Below are positions 1 through 7,292 of a stretch of DNA of 64,000 nucleotides, in pieces (position 1 is the first letter of the stretch; the number at the start of each line of letters is the position of its first letter). Location: assembly GCF_035961655.1 (NCBI RefSeq), contig NZ_CP108393.1, forward strand, positions 62,001 to 126,000, read 5' to 3'. The notes beneath the pieces are model-generated. The model was given only the letters and a program-made list of their open reading frames with translations, was not told the origin of the DNA and did not search any database. Position numbers and translations under genes: made by a program. The DNA comes from Streptomyces sp. NBC_01317 (GTDB taxonomy: Bacteria > Actinomycetota > Actinomycetes > Streptomycetales > Streptomycetaceae).

Positions 1-194
1 AATTCGCGTTTCGCCAGTACGGAGATGCCGTGGCGGAGAGCGTCCAGCGAGGCGGTGTGCTTGTAGAGGGACGGCGTCCGTACGCCGACCCGCTCGGCCA
101 GCAGACCCATGGACAGCTCCGTGAAGCCGACCTCGTCGGCGAGATCCGCGCCCGCCGCGACAACGGCGGCCGGGCTGAGGCCGGCCCTAGGCAC
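1..194 (-). CDS. TetR-family regulator, N-terminal part (cut by window edge)
   Basis: The minus strand opens with GTG at 194 and encodes a TetR-type helix-turn-helix: an AAVVAAGADLADEVGF-like first helix, then LAERVGVRTPSLYKH, which fits the recognition helix. Only about 64 residues lie in the window, so the ligand-binding domain is not seen. The GTG start overlaps the stop of the upstream hydrolase by 8 nt (GTGCCTAG), implying translational coupling and one transcript. TetR proteins usually repress the operon they sit in; a 13-bp palindrome in front of the hydrolase (1049-1061) is a plausible operator. The fold is clear; the target and ligand are unknown. Confidence 0.8.
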   Translation of the reverse strand, partial: MPRAGLSPAAVVAAGADLADEVGFTELSMGLLAERVGVRTPSLYKHTASLDALRHGISVLAKRE

Positions 195-1020
195 GGGCGT
201 GCGCCTGGAGGAAGGCGAGCATCAGGGACACCACCTCGTCGGGATACTGGACGTGCGGGTAGTGGCCCGCGCCTTCGACCATCTCAAGCTGCCCCAGCCC
301 GGCCGGCAGCGCGGCCACGATCGCTTCGCCCTCGGCCCGGGGGTCGGCCCAGTCCGGGTCGAGCGACCCCTGCACGATAAGGGCCGGGCACCGTACGTTC
401 TCCAGCTGCGCCCCGGCATCGGTCGGCGCCGACTGGAACATCTTCTGAAACGCCTTCATACGGCCGGGCTCACGCAGCATCGCGTCGATCCGATCCAGCC
501 GTTCGGTCCAGTCGGCGGGCTTCTTCCCCGGGTAAGCGGTGTCGAGGTAGGCGCGCCAGCGCGCCACACTGCCCAGCATGCCGGCGCCGGCCATCCGGAG
601 TGCCGCCTTGCGGTAGCGACCGAAGCGCAGGTCGCCCGGCTTGACCGTCTGCTTGCGGGTGAACGGACCCAGTTCGACGATGCCGGTGATCACGTCGGGT
701 GCCTGGGCGGCGGCGATGGTGGCGGCGCCGCCGGAGATCGAGTGACCGACCAGTACGGCGGGGCCGCCGAGGACGCGGATCAGCGCGAGCAGGTCGCCGG
801 CGATGTCGGTACGGCTGTAGGACGGCCACACCGCACTCGACCCGCCGCACCCCCGGAGGTCGACCGTGGCCACCCGGTACCCGGCGGACACCAGGCGGGG
901 CGCGACGAACCGGTACGCCTCCCGGCTGTCCCCCATGCCGGGCGCCAGGACGACCAGCGGGCCCTCGCCGGTCACCTCGTACGCGATCGTGCCGTCATCG
1001 ACTGTCACAAACTCGGTCAT
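187..1020 (-). CDS. Alpha/beta hydrolase
   Basis: A 277-residue single-domain alpha/beta hydrolase, probably cytoplasmic, with no signal peptide. The nucleophile elbow reads VGHSISGG (Ser). A late GAGHYP supplies the catalytic His, and QGSLDPDW the acid region. The start is set at the ATG at 1020 because GAGGG lies 5 nt upstream; an in-frame GTG four codons earlier has no ribosome site. It is followed with an 8-nt overlap by a TetR regulator, so the two probably form an autoregulated operon. The substrate cannot be read from sequence; esterase, lactonase or epoxide-type activity are all possible. Confidence 0.85.
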   Translation of the reverse strand: MTEFVTVDDGTIAYEVTGEGPLVVLAPGMGDSREAYRFVAPRLVSAGYRVATVDLRGCGGSSAVWPSYSRTDIAGDLLALIRVLGGPAVLVGHSISGGAATIAAAQAPDVITGIVELGPFTRKQTVKPGDLRFGRYRKAALRMAGAGMLGSVARWRAYLDTAYPGKKPADWTERLDRIDAMLREPGRMKAFQKMFQSAPTDAGAQLENVRCPALIVQGSLDPDWADPRAEGEAIVAALPAGLGQLEMVEGAGHYPHVQYPDEVVSLMLAFLQAHARA

Positions 1021-1048
1021 GGCATCCCTCACGTTTGGCTAACCTTGA

Positions 1049-1061
1049 TAGCTAAAAGCTA
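1049..1061. promoter_or_regulatory. Palindrome, candidate TetR operator
   Basis: A perfect inverted repeat, TAGCT-AAA-AGCTA, lies about 30 bp upstream of the hydrolase start. A related GGCTAACC motif is at 1038-1044. Position and symmetry fit an operator for the TetR regulator encoded in the same operon. No binding data; inferred from context. Confidence 0.4.
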
Positions 1062-1408
1062 ATGCCATAAGCCGCGTCCGTCAACCGATCCTCCGTACAA
1101 GATCAAACGTGGCTCCTGGCGCTCGGTCGGCGTGCCCGTCATGCCGCCCTGACCTGGAGTCCCTCCCCCTGATCGCCCTCGCCGACGTACAGGTCGGCGA
1201 CGTCCGCGTCCGGGCCGGGGCTACTTCAGCCGCCGGCGACTGGCGAGGGCTATCTCCTGGGCGACCGGGCGCTTAGAGGTGGTCGACGTGATCCATGCCG
1301 ATCTCTGTCCGGACCGGTGTGTGAGGCGTTCGGCTAGGAACGGGCGGATGCGCGCAGGAGCGCGGCCAAGCGGTTACGGGGAGTCCGGCGCCGGAAGTCG
1401 TCAACACC
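1062..1408. other. Intergenic stretch with a 54-bp P450-derived fragment
   Basis: No intact gene is visible. The only recognisable content is 1171-1224, which is 53/54 identical to 1798-1851 inside the neighbouring P450 remnant and would encode a piece just after the ExxR region of a P450 (ALADVQVGDV). The rest, about 1225-1400, may include decayed P450 sequence but gives no continuous homology that I can recognise. Confidence 0.5.
1171..1224 (+). repeat. 54-bp direct repeat, copy A
   Basis: This segment matches 1798-1851 at 53 of 54 positions (one G/A difference). Both copies end at the same GGGGCTAC and then diverge completely. It derives from a cytochrome P450 coding sequence, so this is a second broken P450 copy or a partial duplication. 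Confidence 0.85.
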
Positions 1409-1864
1409 ATGGGCAACGTCAACAGCGCCGGACTCCACCAGGAGGTACTCCGAGCCTTCGGCCCCCGGCCCGGCCCGGCGAGTGCCCAGTGGATGCGGGC
1501 GCGGGTGCACGAACTGATCGACAGCGTGGTCGAGGAAGGACCGCCCGTCGATCTGCGGACGCGGTTCGCCGAGCCGTACTCCGCGGGGATGGTCTGTGAA
1601 GTGCTCGGCCTGCCGCACGAGCACCGCCAACTGGGACAAGGTGCCATGAGCACCTGCGTGTTCCTCCTCCACGCCGTCCTCACCCTCGTCCAGCACCCCG
1701 AGACGATGCAACGCCTCCGCGAGCAGCCCGACCTGATGCCACGAGCCGTGGAAGAACTGATGGGCGGCACGCTCTCCATCGGTGACGGGCTGCCCCGGAT
1801 CGCCCTCGCCGACGTACAGGTCGGCGACGTCCACGTCCGGGCCGGGGCTACAGTCCGTCGGTGA
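1409..1864 (+). pseudogene. Cytochrome P450 remnant (internally deleted, truncated)
   Basis: The translation has P450 character: WMRARVHELIDSVV, then DLRTRFAEPYSAGMVCEVLG (helices C-E), then jumps to a TLVQHPETMQRLREQPDL segment with VEELMG (ExxR position) and IALADVQVGDV. The I-helix oxygen-binding motif is largely missing and the reading ends before any FGxGxHxCxG haem loop, so it cannot make a working enzyme. Length is 151 aa against about 400 for the family. The homology stops at 1851, exactly where the 54-bp duplicate also stops, and the stop codon of the convergent protease gene falls on that junction. Confidence 0.75.
1798..1851 (+). repeat. 54-bp direct repeat, copy B
   Basis: Second copy of the 1171-1224 segment (one mismatch), inside the P450 remnant. 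Its 3' edge coincides with the loss of P450 homology. The convergent protease stop codon (1848-1850) lies within it. Confidence 0.85.
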
Positions 1865-3050
1865 AGAGGATCGCGTTGGGGGAGGTCTTGCTGAGCTTGG
1901 TCAGGACGTTCTTGGTGGACTCGGAGGCGAGGAAGCCGGCGAGTTCGGCCGGATCTGCCTCGGGGTGGGCCTGCTTGTAGAGGGCGGCGACTCCGGCGGC
2001 GTGGGGTGCGGCCATCGAGGTGCCGTTCAGCGAGAGGGAGCCGCCGCCGAGCTTGGCGGAGAGGATGTCCTCGCCGGGGGCGTAGAGGTCCACGCAGGGG
2101 CCCCAGTTGGAGAAGGCGCTCTCCTCGTCGCGCTTGTTGCTCGCCGCCACCGTGACCACCCGGTCCGCCGAGGCCGGGGACGCGCCGCAGGCGTTCTTCG
2201 CGTCGTTGCCCGCCGAGAGGACCGGCAGGACGCCCGCTTCGGACAGGGCGGTCGCGGCGGCGTTGAGGGCCGGGGACGTGTCGCCGCCGAGGGAGGCGTT
2301 GAGGACGGCGGGCTGCACGGCGTTCTTGGCGACCCAGTCCAGGCCCGCGATCACCGCGGAGTCTTCGCCGTTGCCCTGGCAGTTCAGGACGCGGACGCTG
2401 ACCAGGCTCGTGCGGGGGGCGACGCCGTAGGTCCTGCCGCCGACGGTGCCGGCGACGTGAGTGCCGTGGCCATTGCAGTCCGCGCCGTTCCTGCCGTCTC
2501 CGACCGTGTCGAAGCCGAACGTGGCGCGCCCGCCGAACTCGGAGTGGCCGTAGTCGATTCCGGTGTCGAGGACGTAGGCGCTCACCCCGGCGCCGTCGCC
2601 CGCCGTGGTGAACCTCCCGTCGAGCGGTAGTTTCTGCTGGTCGATCCGGTCCAGGCCCCAGGCCGGGGCCGGGCTCTGGCGGGCGAACGCGGAGGGCGTG
2701 GTCGTGGAGTGGGGCGCGGAGACCTTCGCGTCCTCCTCCACCGCCTTCACACCGAGGCTGCCACGGACAAGCGTCAACTGCCAGGGAGTGAGGGGGACGG
2801 CGAAGCCGTTGAGGACCTTGCTGTAGAGGACGGTCGGCTTCAGACCCAACTTGGCCGCTGCCGTGGCGGGATCGACGAGCTTGTCGAGAGTGACGATGTA
2901 CTTGCCCGGTACCGGGTTCGCCGCATGCACCAGCGGTGCGGGTTCGCGGGCCGGAGCGGAGGCGGAGGCGGAGGCCGTACTGGCGGCGAGGGGCCCGGAC
3001 AGGGCGAGCACGACGGCGCCGGCGAGAGCGAGCTTGGTGCGAGTGTTCAC
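1848..3050 (-). CDS. Secreted subtilisin-family serine protease (S8)
   Basis: An exported serine endopeptidase of about 400 aa. Domains: a signal peptide (NTRTK then a hydrophobic stretch ending near ASTASASA), an inhibitor_I9-type propeptide from about residue 45 (GKYIVTLDKL to AVEEDAKVSA), then a peptidase S8 domain to the end. The catalytic triad is complete: Asp162 (VLDTGIDYG), His198 (GHGTHVAG) and Ser345 (NGTSMAAPHA). GTG 3050 is chosen because it starts directly at the signal peptide; no good ribosome site is visible and upstream in-frame starts exist. Before the IS arrived, the small membrane protein gene lay just upstream on the same strand. Likely autoprocessed outside the cell. Confidence 0.92.
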   Translation of the reverse strand: MNTRTKLALAGAVVLALSGPLAASTASASASAPAREPAPLVHAANPVPGKYIVTLDKLVDPATAAAKLGLKPTVLYSKVLNGFAVPLTPWQLTLVRGSLGVKAVEEDAKVSAPHSTTTPSAFARQSPAPAWGLDRIDQQKLPLDGRFTTAGDGAGVSAYVLDTGIDYGHSEFGGRATFGFDTVGDGRNGADCNGHGTHVAGTVGGRTYGVAPRTSLVSVRVLNCQGNGEDSAVIAGLDWVAKNAVQPAVLNASLGGDTSPALNAAATALSEAGVLPVLSAGNDAKNACGASPASADRVVTVAASNKRDEESAFSNWGPCVDLYAPGEDILSAKLGGGSLSLNGTSMAAPHAAGVAALYKQAHPEADPAELAGFLASESTKNVLTKLSKTSPNAILFTDGL

Positions 3051-3174
3051 GCGGGCCAGACGATCACGCGGAAACGATCCTTCCCAAGGACCCTTGTCGG
3101 CGATTCGCCCCACGCCGGCAGTGACGGCATCTTCGTGAACGGGCCGGGGCTGCGGAGCCCTCCCGTCGGCGGAG

Positions 3175-3195
3175 TCAGTCTCCGTACACGACTAT
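3175..3195 (-). other. Detached 3' end of the membrane-protein gene split by the IS
   Basis: On the minus strand, joining the target-site copy here to the one at 5125-5133 restores an open frame. The codons for IVVYGD and a TGA stop (3175-3177) follow directly on the residues ending FTALSL at 5126. This is therefore the severed tail of the gene now at 5036-5476. Confidence 0.75.
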
Positions 3196-3203
3196 CAGGG
3201 ACA
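3195..3203. repeat. 9-bp target-site duplication, left copy
   Basis: TCAGGGACA here is repeated exactly at 5125-5133, directly outside the two terminal inverted repeats. IS256-family elements make 8- or 9-bp duplications. Confidence 0.85.
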
Positions 3204-3228
3204 GAGCAATGCTCAAGACCTGTGGATC
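3204..3228 (+). repeat. Left terminal inverted repeat of the IS
   Basis: 25 bp, about 20 of which match the reverse complement of 5100-5124, including the ten inner positions CCTGTGGATC. Confidence 0.85.
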
Positions 3229-3261
3229 GACCTTGAGAAGGGTGCCTCGCGGAACGCGGAG

Positions 3262-3336
3262 GGCGTACCTTCCCGAGTGATCGACTTCTGGTCATCGAGT
3301 AGGCCCGCGTTGGCGCGCGGGTTGGGAAGGTACGCC
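3262..3336 (+). promoter_or_regulatory. Hairpin that masks the transposase ribosome site
   Basis: A perfect 13-bp inverted repeat, GGCGTACCTTCCC at 3262-3274 and GGGAAGGTACGCC at 3324-3336. The right arm contains the transposase Shine-Dalgarno GGGAAGG, one base before the GTG start at 3338. A transcript reading in from outside the element would fold and hide the ribosome site, while one starting inside the loop would not. A smaller hairpin (CCCGCG/CGCGGG, 3304-3321) sits in the loop. This resembles the translational protection against read-through known for IS10 and IS50. Confidence 0.6.
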
Positions 3337-3337
3337 C

Positions 3338-4591
3338 GTGCTCAGCGTAGTCAACAACGACGGAACTACCGAGGGCGGCTCCCTCATGGACGGCATCGTC
3401 CGCGAGGGCGCCAGGAGGATGCTCGCCGCGGCCCTGGAGGCCGAAGTCAACCAATACATAGCGGAGTTGACCGACCAGCGCGACGAGAAGGGGCGCCGGC
3501 TTGTGGTCCGCAACGGCCACCACGCCGAGCGCACAGTGACCACGGCCGCCGGGCCGGTCCCGGTCAAGGCACCGCGTGTGAACGACAAGCGCGTCGACAC
3601 CGAGACGGGCGAGCGCAAGCGGTTCTCGTCGCAGATCCTGGCTCCCTGGTGCCGGAAGTCGCCGAAGATCAGCGAGGTGCTGCCCCTGCTCTACCTGCAC
3701 GGACTGTCCTCCGGTGACTTCGTGCCCGCGATGGAGCAGTTCCTCGGCAGCTCGGCCGGGCTCTCCCCGGCCACCGTGACGCGTCTGACGAAGCAGTGGC
3801 AGGACGATCACGCCGCCTTCCAGGCCCGCGACCTGTCGGAGTCCGATTACGTCTACGTGTGGGCGGACGGTGTGCATCCCAAGGTCCGCCTCGGCCAGGC
3901 CCGCTCCTGCGTCCTGGTCCTCATGGGCGTGCGCACGGACGGCCGCAAGGAACTCATCGCGCTCGCCGAGGGCCTGCGCGAGTCCACCGAGTCCTGGGCC
4001 GACCTGCTGCGTGACTGCCGGCGGCGCGGCATGCGGGACCCCGAGCTCGTCGTCGGTGACGGTGCGATGGGTCTGTGGCGCGCTCTCACTGAGGTGTTCC
4101 CGCAGGCCAGACACCAGAGGTGCTGGGTTCACAAGGTCCGCAATGTCATGAACGCGCTGCCGAAGTCCGCACAGCCCGGCGCCAAGAAGGCCCTGCAGGA
4201 GGTCTACAACGCCGAGGGCCGCGACCACGCCGAGAAGGCCGTCAAGGAGTTCGAGCGGACCTACGGTGCGAAGTGGCCGAAGGCGGTGAAGAAGGTCATC
4301 GACGAGACCGATGAACTCCTGGCGTTCTACGGCTTCCCTGCCGAACATTGGGTGCACCTCAGAACGACAAATCCAATCGAATCCACCTTCAGCACCGTCA
4401 AGTTGAGGACCCGGGTCACCCGTGGCGCCGGCAGCCCGGCCGCAGCCCTGGCGATGGTGTTCAAGCTCGCCGAGTCCGCCCAGGCCCGCTGGCGCGCGAT
4501 CACCGCACCTCACCTCGTCGCCCTTGTCCGCAACGGCGCCACGTTCAAGAACGGCCACCTCGTCGAACGTCCCGAGGTGAGCGCAGCGTGA
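3338..4591 (+). CDS. IS256-family (Mutator-type) DDE transposase
   Basis: A 417-residue transposase that cuts and joins the element ends. Catalytic residues are placed as in the family: Asp177 (VWADGVHP), Asp241 (VVGDGAMGLW) and Glu348 (TTNPIEST), with the RHQRCWVHK motif between the second Asp and the Glu. The N-terminal segment (GARRMLAAALEAEVNQYI and RNGHHAERTV) is the usual DNA-binding part. Length is normal for the family and no frameshift is seen. The GTG start follows GGGAAGG at 7 nt, but that site lies inside a 13-bp hairpin arm. The TGA stop overlaps the passenger gene start (GTGA). Confidence 0.96.
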   Translation: MLSVVNNDGTTEGGSLMDGIVREGARRMLAAALEAEVNQYIAELTDQRDEKGRRLVVRNGHHAERTVTTAAGPVPVKAPRVNDKRVDTETGERKRFSSQILAPWCRKSPKISEVLPLLYLHGLSSGDFVPAMEQFLGSSAGLSPATVTRLTKQWQDDHAAFQARDLSESDYVYVWADGVHPKVRLGQARSCVLVLMGVRTDGRKELIALAEGLRESTESWADLLRDCRRRGMRDPELVVGDGAMGLWRALTEVFPQARHQRCWVHKVRNVMNALPKSAQPGAKKALQEVYNAEGRDHAEKAVKEFERTYGAKWPKAVKKVIDETDELLAFYGFPAEHWVHLRTTNPIESTFSTVKLRTRVTRGAGSPAAALAMVFKLAESAQARWRAITAPHLVALVRNGATFKNGHLVERPEVSAA

Positions 4592-5085
4592 CCGCGCGCG
4601 GGAACCGTCCACTGCTCTTCCTGGACGTCGACGGGCCGCTCCTGCCGTTCGGCGACGGCCCACAGCGCGAGCCATCGGGCACCGCATCGGACTCACACCT
4701 GGCGCGGCTCGATCCGCAGGTCGGGCCGCGGCTCACGGCGCTGCCGTGCGACCTGGTCTGGGCCACAACCTGGGAAGAGGAGGCGAACACCGAGCTGGCA
4801 CCACGGCTCGGCCTGCCGCACCTGCCGGTCGTGAACTGGCCGGAACCCTGCGCCTCCCACGAACGCGAAGACCAATGGTTCGGACTCCACTGGAAAACCC
4901 GAACCCTCGTGGAGTGGGCGGACAAACGGCCATTCGCCTGGGTCGACGACGAGATCACCGACGCCGATCGCGACTGGGTATCCACCCACCACCCCGCGCC
5001 GGCCCTCCTCCATCACGTCGCGTCGTCCCGCGGCCTCACCGACCAGGACTTCGGGATCCTTGATCAATGGCTGCGGCTGGCTTGA
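4588..5085 (+). CDS. HAD-like passenger protein of the IS
   Basis: 165 residues, starting at a GTG that overlaps the transposase stop by 4 nt (GTGA), so it is translated with the transposase and lies wholly inside the element. The N-terminus LLFLDVDGPLLPF is a haloacid-dehalogenase motif I (Asp13, Asp15). WATTWEEEAN and FAWVDDEI further on fit motifs II and IV of the small HAD group also found in RNA-repair fusions. It probably hydrolyses or transfers phosphate. Its role in transposition is unknown; it may simply be cargo. The HAD call is by motif only. Confidence 0.8.
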   Translation: MTARGNRPLLFLDVDGPLLPFGDGPQREPSGTASDSHLARLDPQVGPRLTALPCDLVWATTWEEEANTELAPRLGLPHLPVVNWPEPCASHEREDQWFGLHWKTRTLVEWADKRPFAWVDDEITDADRDWVSTHHPAPALLHHVASSRGLTDQDFGILDQWLRLA

Positions 5086-5099
5086 GGTTCACCCGCGAA

Positions 5100-5124
5100 G
5101 ATCCACAGGATTTGACTATTACTC
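5100..5124 (-). repeat. Right terminal inverted repeat of the IS
   Basis: Reverse-complement partner of 3204-3228, directly followed by the second copy of the 9-bp target duplication. Confidence 0.85.
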
Positions 5125-5133
5125 TCAGGGACA
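5125..5133. repeat. 9-bp target-site duplication, right copy
   Basis: TCAGGGACA, identical to 3195-3203. Confidence 0.85.
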
Positions 5134-5582
5134 GAGCCGTGAACGGTACGACGGACAGGCCGAGTAGCGTCAGCGTCGCCGGGGTCGCCGCGGTCAGGCG
5201 CTCTTTGCCCTTGCGTCGGCCCGAGAGGTAGACGACGCGGGCCAGGACGAGCGGGAACGCCACGAGGGCGACGCAGATCACCGGTACCACGAGCCGGCTG
5301 AACGTCGTGAGGCCCCTCTCGGTGACCGACTGCCAGGCCAACGGCCCTAAGACGGAGGCCGGGCCGACCAGCAGGACGAACGAGAGGACCGACGCCACGG
5401 CGACGGTCACCCCTTCCGTTGTCCGCACGGCTCGCGTGCGCTCCCGGCACGCTTCCGGTGTTCCCTTGTGCCCCATGCCCGTTCCCCCCATGTACGGCAG
5501 TTCGGTGGGTCCGGTCGAGCCGCAGGAGCACCGACGGCCATGATCGCACGGGCCCGCCGGACAAGGCCGGGCATTCGTGCGT

Positions 5583-6083
5583 TCATTGTTCGGCGATCCA
5601 TCGCGCCAGGGCGATCAGGGTGGTTTCGGCGCTGTTCGTCATGTAGTCGCGCAGTGCTTCCAGGTCGCCGCGGGTGGTGCCCAGGACCGGGTCGAGGCGC
5701 AGGAGTTGCCAGGACTGCTCTACGACGGTCCCGCGTCCCTGGGGGCTGAGCGTCCAGCTCCATCGCACGATGCCGTCCTCGGCGCCGCCGACCACGAAGG
5801 TGAAGGCGGCGCCGGGGTCGGCTCGTACGATCTGGGAGCGGGTGGTCCACTGCCTGCCGTCCTTGTGGTTGCGGCCGCTGAACCAGGCGCCGGCCCGGGG
5901 GGCGGCTCCCTCGTCGAAGGTGACGTCCGTTGCGTTGGGGCTCCAACGGCTGATCGCGGACACGTCGCTGACCAGGTCGTACACCCGGGGCGGCGGGGCG
6001 TCGACCCAGGCGCGTCGGACGAAGGCGAAGTCCGACGCGTCCAAGGGCCCGGAAAGGTCGTGTTCGTCGGTGGTGGCGGTCAT
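5583..6083 (-). CDS. SRPBCC-family (polyketide cyclase/START-like) protein
   Basis: 166 residues with the helix-grip layout of SRPBCC proteins: RRAWVDAPPPRVYDLVSDVSA with SRWSPN at the N-terminus, a central WFSGRN/W segment, and a long C-terminal helix ending TLIALARWIAE. These small cytoplasmic proteins bind hydrophobic ligands; some cyclise polyketides, many have no known ligand. The ATG at 6083 follows AGGAGGATCCCC, a strong ribosome site. It is divergent from an XRE regulator that starts 137 bp away, so the regulator may control it. Confidence 0.82.
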   Translation of the reverse strand: MTATTDEHDLSGPLDASDFAFVRRAWVDAPPPRVYDLVSDVSAISRWSPNATDVTFDEGAAPRAGAWFSGRNHKDGRQWTTRSQIVRADPGAAFTFVVGGAEDGIVRWSWTLSPQGRGTVVEQSWQLLRLDPVLGTTRGDLEALRDYMTNSAETTLIALARWIAEQ

Positions 6084-6220
6084 GGGGATCCTCCTGGGGG
6101 GGGTGCCGGGGTGGCGTACGGCCCCACGTCATCACCGGTGCCGTCGGGCAGCCACTCCCGCCGGTGCCTATCCACGCCAGGGGCAGGCTGTGCGTTCCGG
6201 GTCGGCCCATACTCGGATCC

Positions 6221-7120
6221 ATGAGCGGAAAAGTGCAGCTCGGGGACTTCTTGCAGACGCGGCGTTCCCAGCTGCGTCCTGAGGATCTCGGAGTACCCAC
6301 CTACGGGGAACGCCGGCGTGTGCCGGGCCTTCGGCGCGAGGAGCTGGCGCTGCTGGCCGGGGTGAGCGTCTCGTACTACACCCGGCTGGAACAGGGGCAG
6401 TCGCTGAACGCCTCGCCGCAGGTGCTGGACGCGATCGCCCGGGCTCTGCGGCTGGAGGAGGCGGAGCGCCTGCATCTGCACAATCTGGCCCGCTCGGCCA
6501 ACGGGCCCGGCCGGGGCCGGCGGCCGGCGCCGGAGCGGGTGACGGCGGCGACGGGTCAGTTGCTGGAGGCGCTGGCGGACGTCCCGGCGATCGTGATCGG
6601 CCGGCGCAGCGACGTCCTGGCGTGGAACCGGCTGGGCCACGCGCTGTTCGCCGGGCACCTGGACCCGGGCGCCCCGGACCGGCCGGCGGAGCGTCCCAAC
6701 ATGGCCCGGCTGGTGTTCCTCGACGCGCACACCCGTGACCTGTACGCGCACTGGCCGAGCAAGGCGAGGGCCGTGGTGGGGAACCTGCGCCTGGTGGCGG
6801 GCCGGTACCCGGACGACGCCGCCCTGCACGAGCTGGTCGGCGAACTGAGCGCGAAGAGCACGGACTTCGCCTCGATGTGGGCCGACCACCGCGTCAAGCC
6901 CTGCGCCGTCGACACGTACGAGATGCGTCATCCGCTGGTCGGACCGCTGACCGCCACTCAGCAGACCCTGAGCCAGGGGCCGGGCCAGAACATCGTGGTC
7001 GCCACCACGGAGGCCGGATCGCCCGCGCGCACCGCGCTGGCTCTGCTGGCCCAGGCCCTCGCCCGGCCCGGCGCCCAGGGCGACCCGGCACGACCGGGAG
7101 CCCGGCCCGAGGCGGGCTGA
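6221..7120 (+). CDS. XRE-family regulator with MmyB-like ligand-binding domain
   Basis: 299 residues. Residues about 5-75 form the helix-turn-helix (LGDFLQTRRSQLRPEDLGV, VPGLRREELALLAGVSVSYY, LEQGQS). The rest matches the MmyB-like C-terminal domain common in Streptomyces (VLAWNRLGHALF, NMARLVFLDAHTRDLY, HPLVGPLTATQQTL). ATG 6221 is chosen because the HTH begins right after it; a longer reading upstream adds no conserved sequence. The last 20 residues are a Pro/Arg/Gly tail. It lies between the divergent SRPBCC gene and the downstream hydrolase operon and could regulate either. MmyB-type domains are thought to bind fatty-acid-like ligands. Confidence 0.88.
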   Translation: MSGKVQLGDFLQTRRSQLRPEDLGVPTYGERRRVPGLRREELALLAGVSVSYYTRLEQGQSLNASPQVLDAIARALRLEEAERLHLHNLARSANGPGRGRRPAPERVTAATGQLLEALADVPAIVIGRRSDVLAWNRLGHALFAGHLDPGAPDRPAERPNMARLVFLDAHTRDLYAHWPSKARAVVGNLRLVAGRYPDDAALHELVGELSAKSTDFASMWADHRVKPCAVDTYEMRHPLVGPLTATQQTLSQGPGQNIVVATTEAGSPARTALALLAQALARPGAQGDPARPGARPEAG

Positions 7121-7292
7121 CCCTCCACATCACCACCGGGCTCCGGCCGGCATACGCCGTCGCCGCCCTGTCCGGGCACGGACCGTCACCGACCGTTGCC
7201 CGGAGTAACTTCCTGGTGCTCGCCCTGGGCCCAGGCCGTCCCCCTGTGCGTCGGCGTACCGCTGACGCATGCCCGAAAACAGTGAAGGCATC

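Larger units (their letters stand above)
3204..5124 (+). mobile_element. IS256-family insertion sequence with passenger gene, 1,921 bp
   Basis: Imperfect 25-bp terminal inverted repeats lie at 3204-3228 and 5100-5124; both contain CCTGTGGATC at their inner ends and start GAGyAAT at the outer edge. They are flanked by the exact 9-bp direct repeat TCAGGGACA. Inside are a full-length DDE transposase and a second gene overlapping it by 4 nt. Typical IS256 elements are about 1.3-1.5 kb; the extra length is the passenger gene. Intact ends, an intact transposase and a perfect target duplication point to a recent and possibly still mobile insertion. Confidence 0.92.
5036..5476 (-). pseudogene. Small membrane protein with C-terminus replaced by the IS
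   Basis: A protein with three or so hydrophobic helices (VAVASVLSFVLLVGPASVLG, LVVPVICVALVAFPLVL, ATLTLLGLSVVPFTALSL) and a basic SGRRKGKER loop. The native frame runs from ATG 5476 (GGGGGGAACGGGC upstream) to 5126 and then enters the IS, adding about 29 foreign residues (RVIVKSCGSS onward) before a stop at 5036. Without the insertion it would have been 123 aa, ending IVVYGD with the stop at 3175. It may still fold, since only six residues were lost. No family recognised. Confidence 0.7.

Noticed and set aside
3047..4696. Minus-strand frame of 549 codons through the transposase
   Set aside because: Shadow of the transposase; no domain, and it crosses the IS end.
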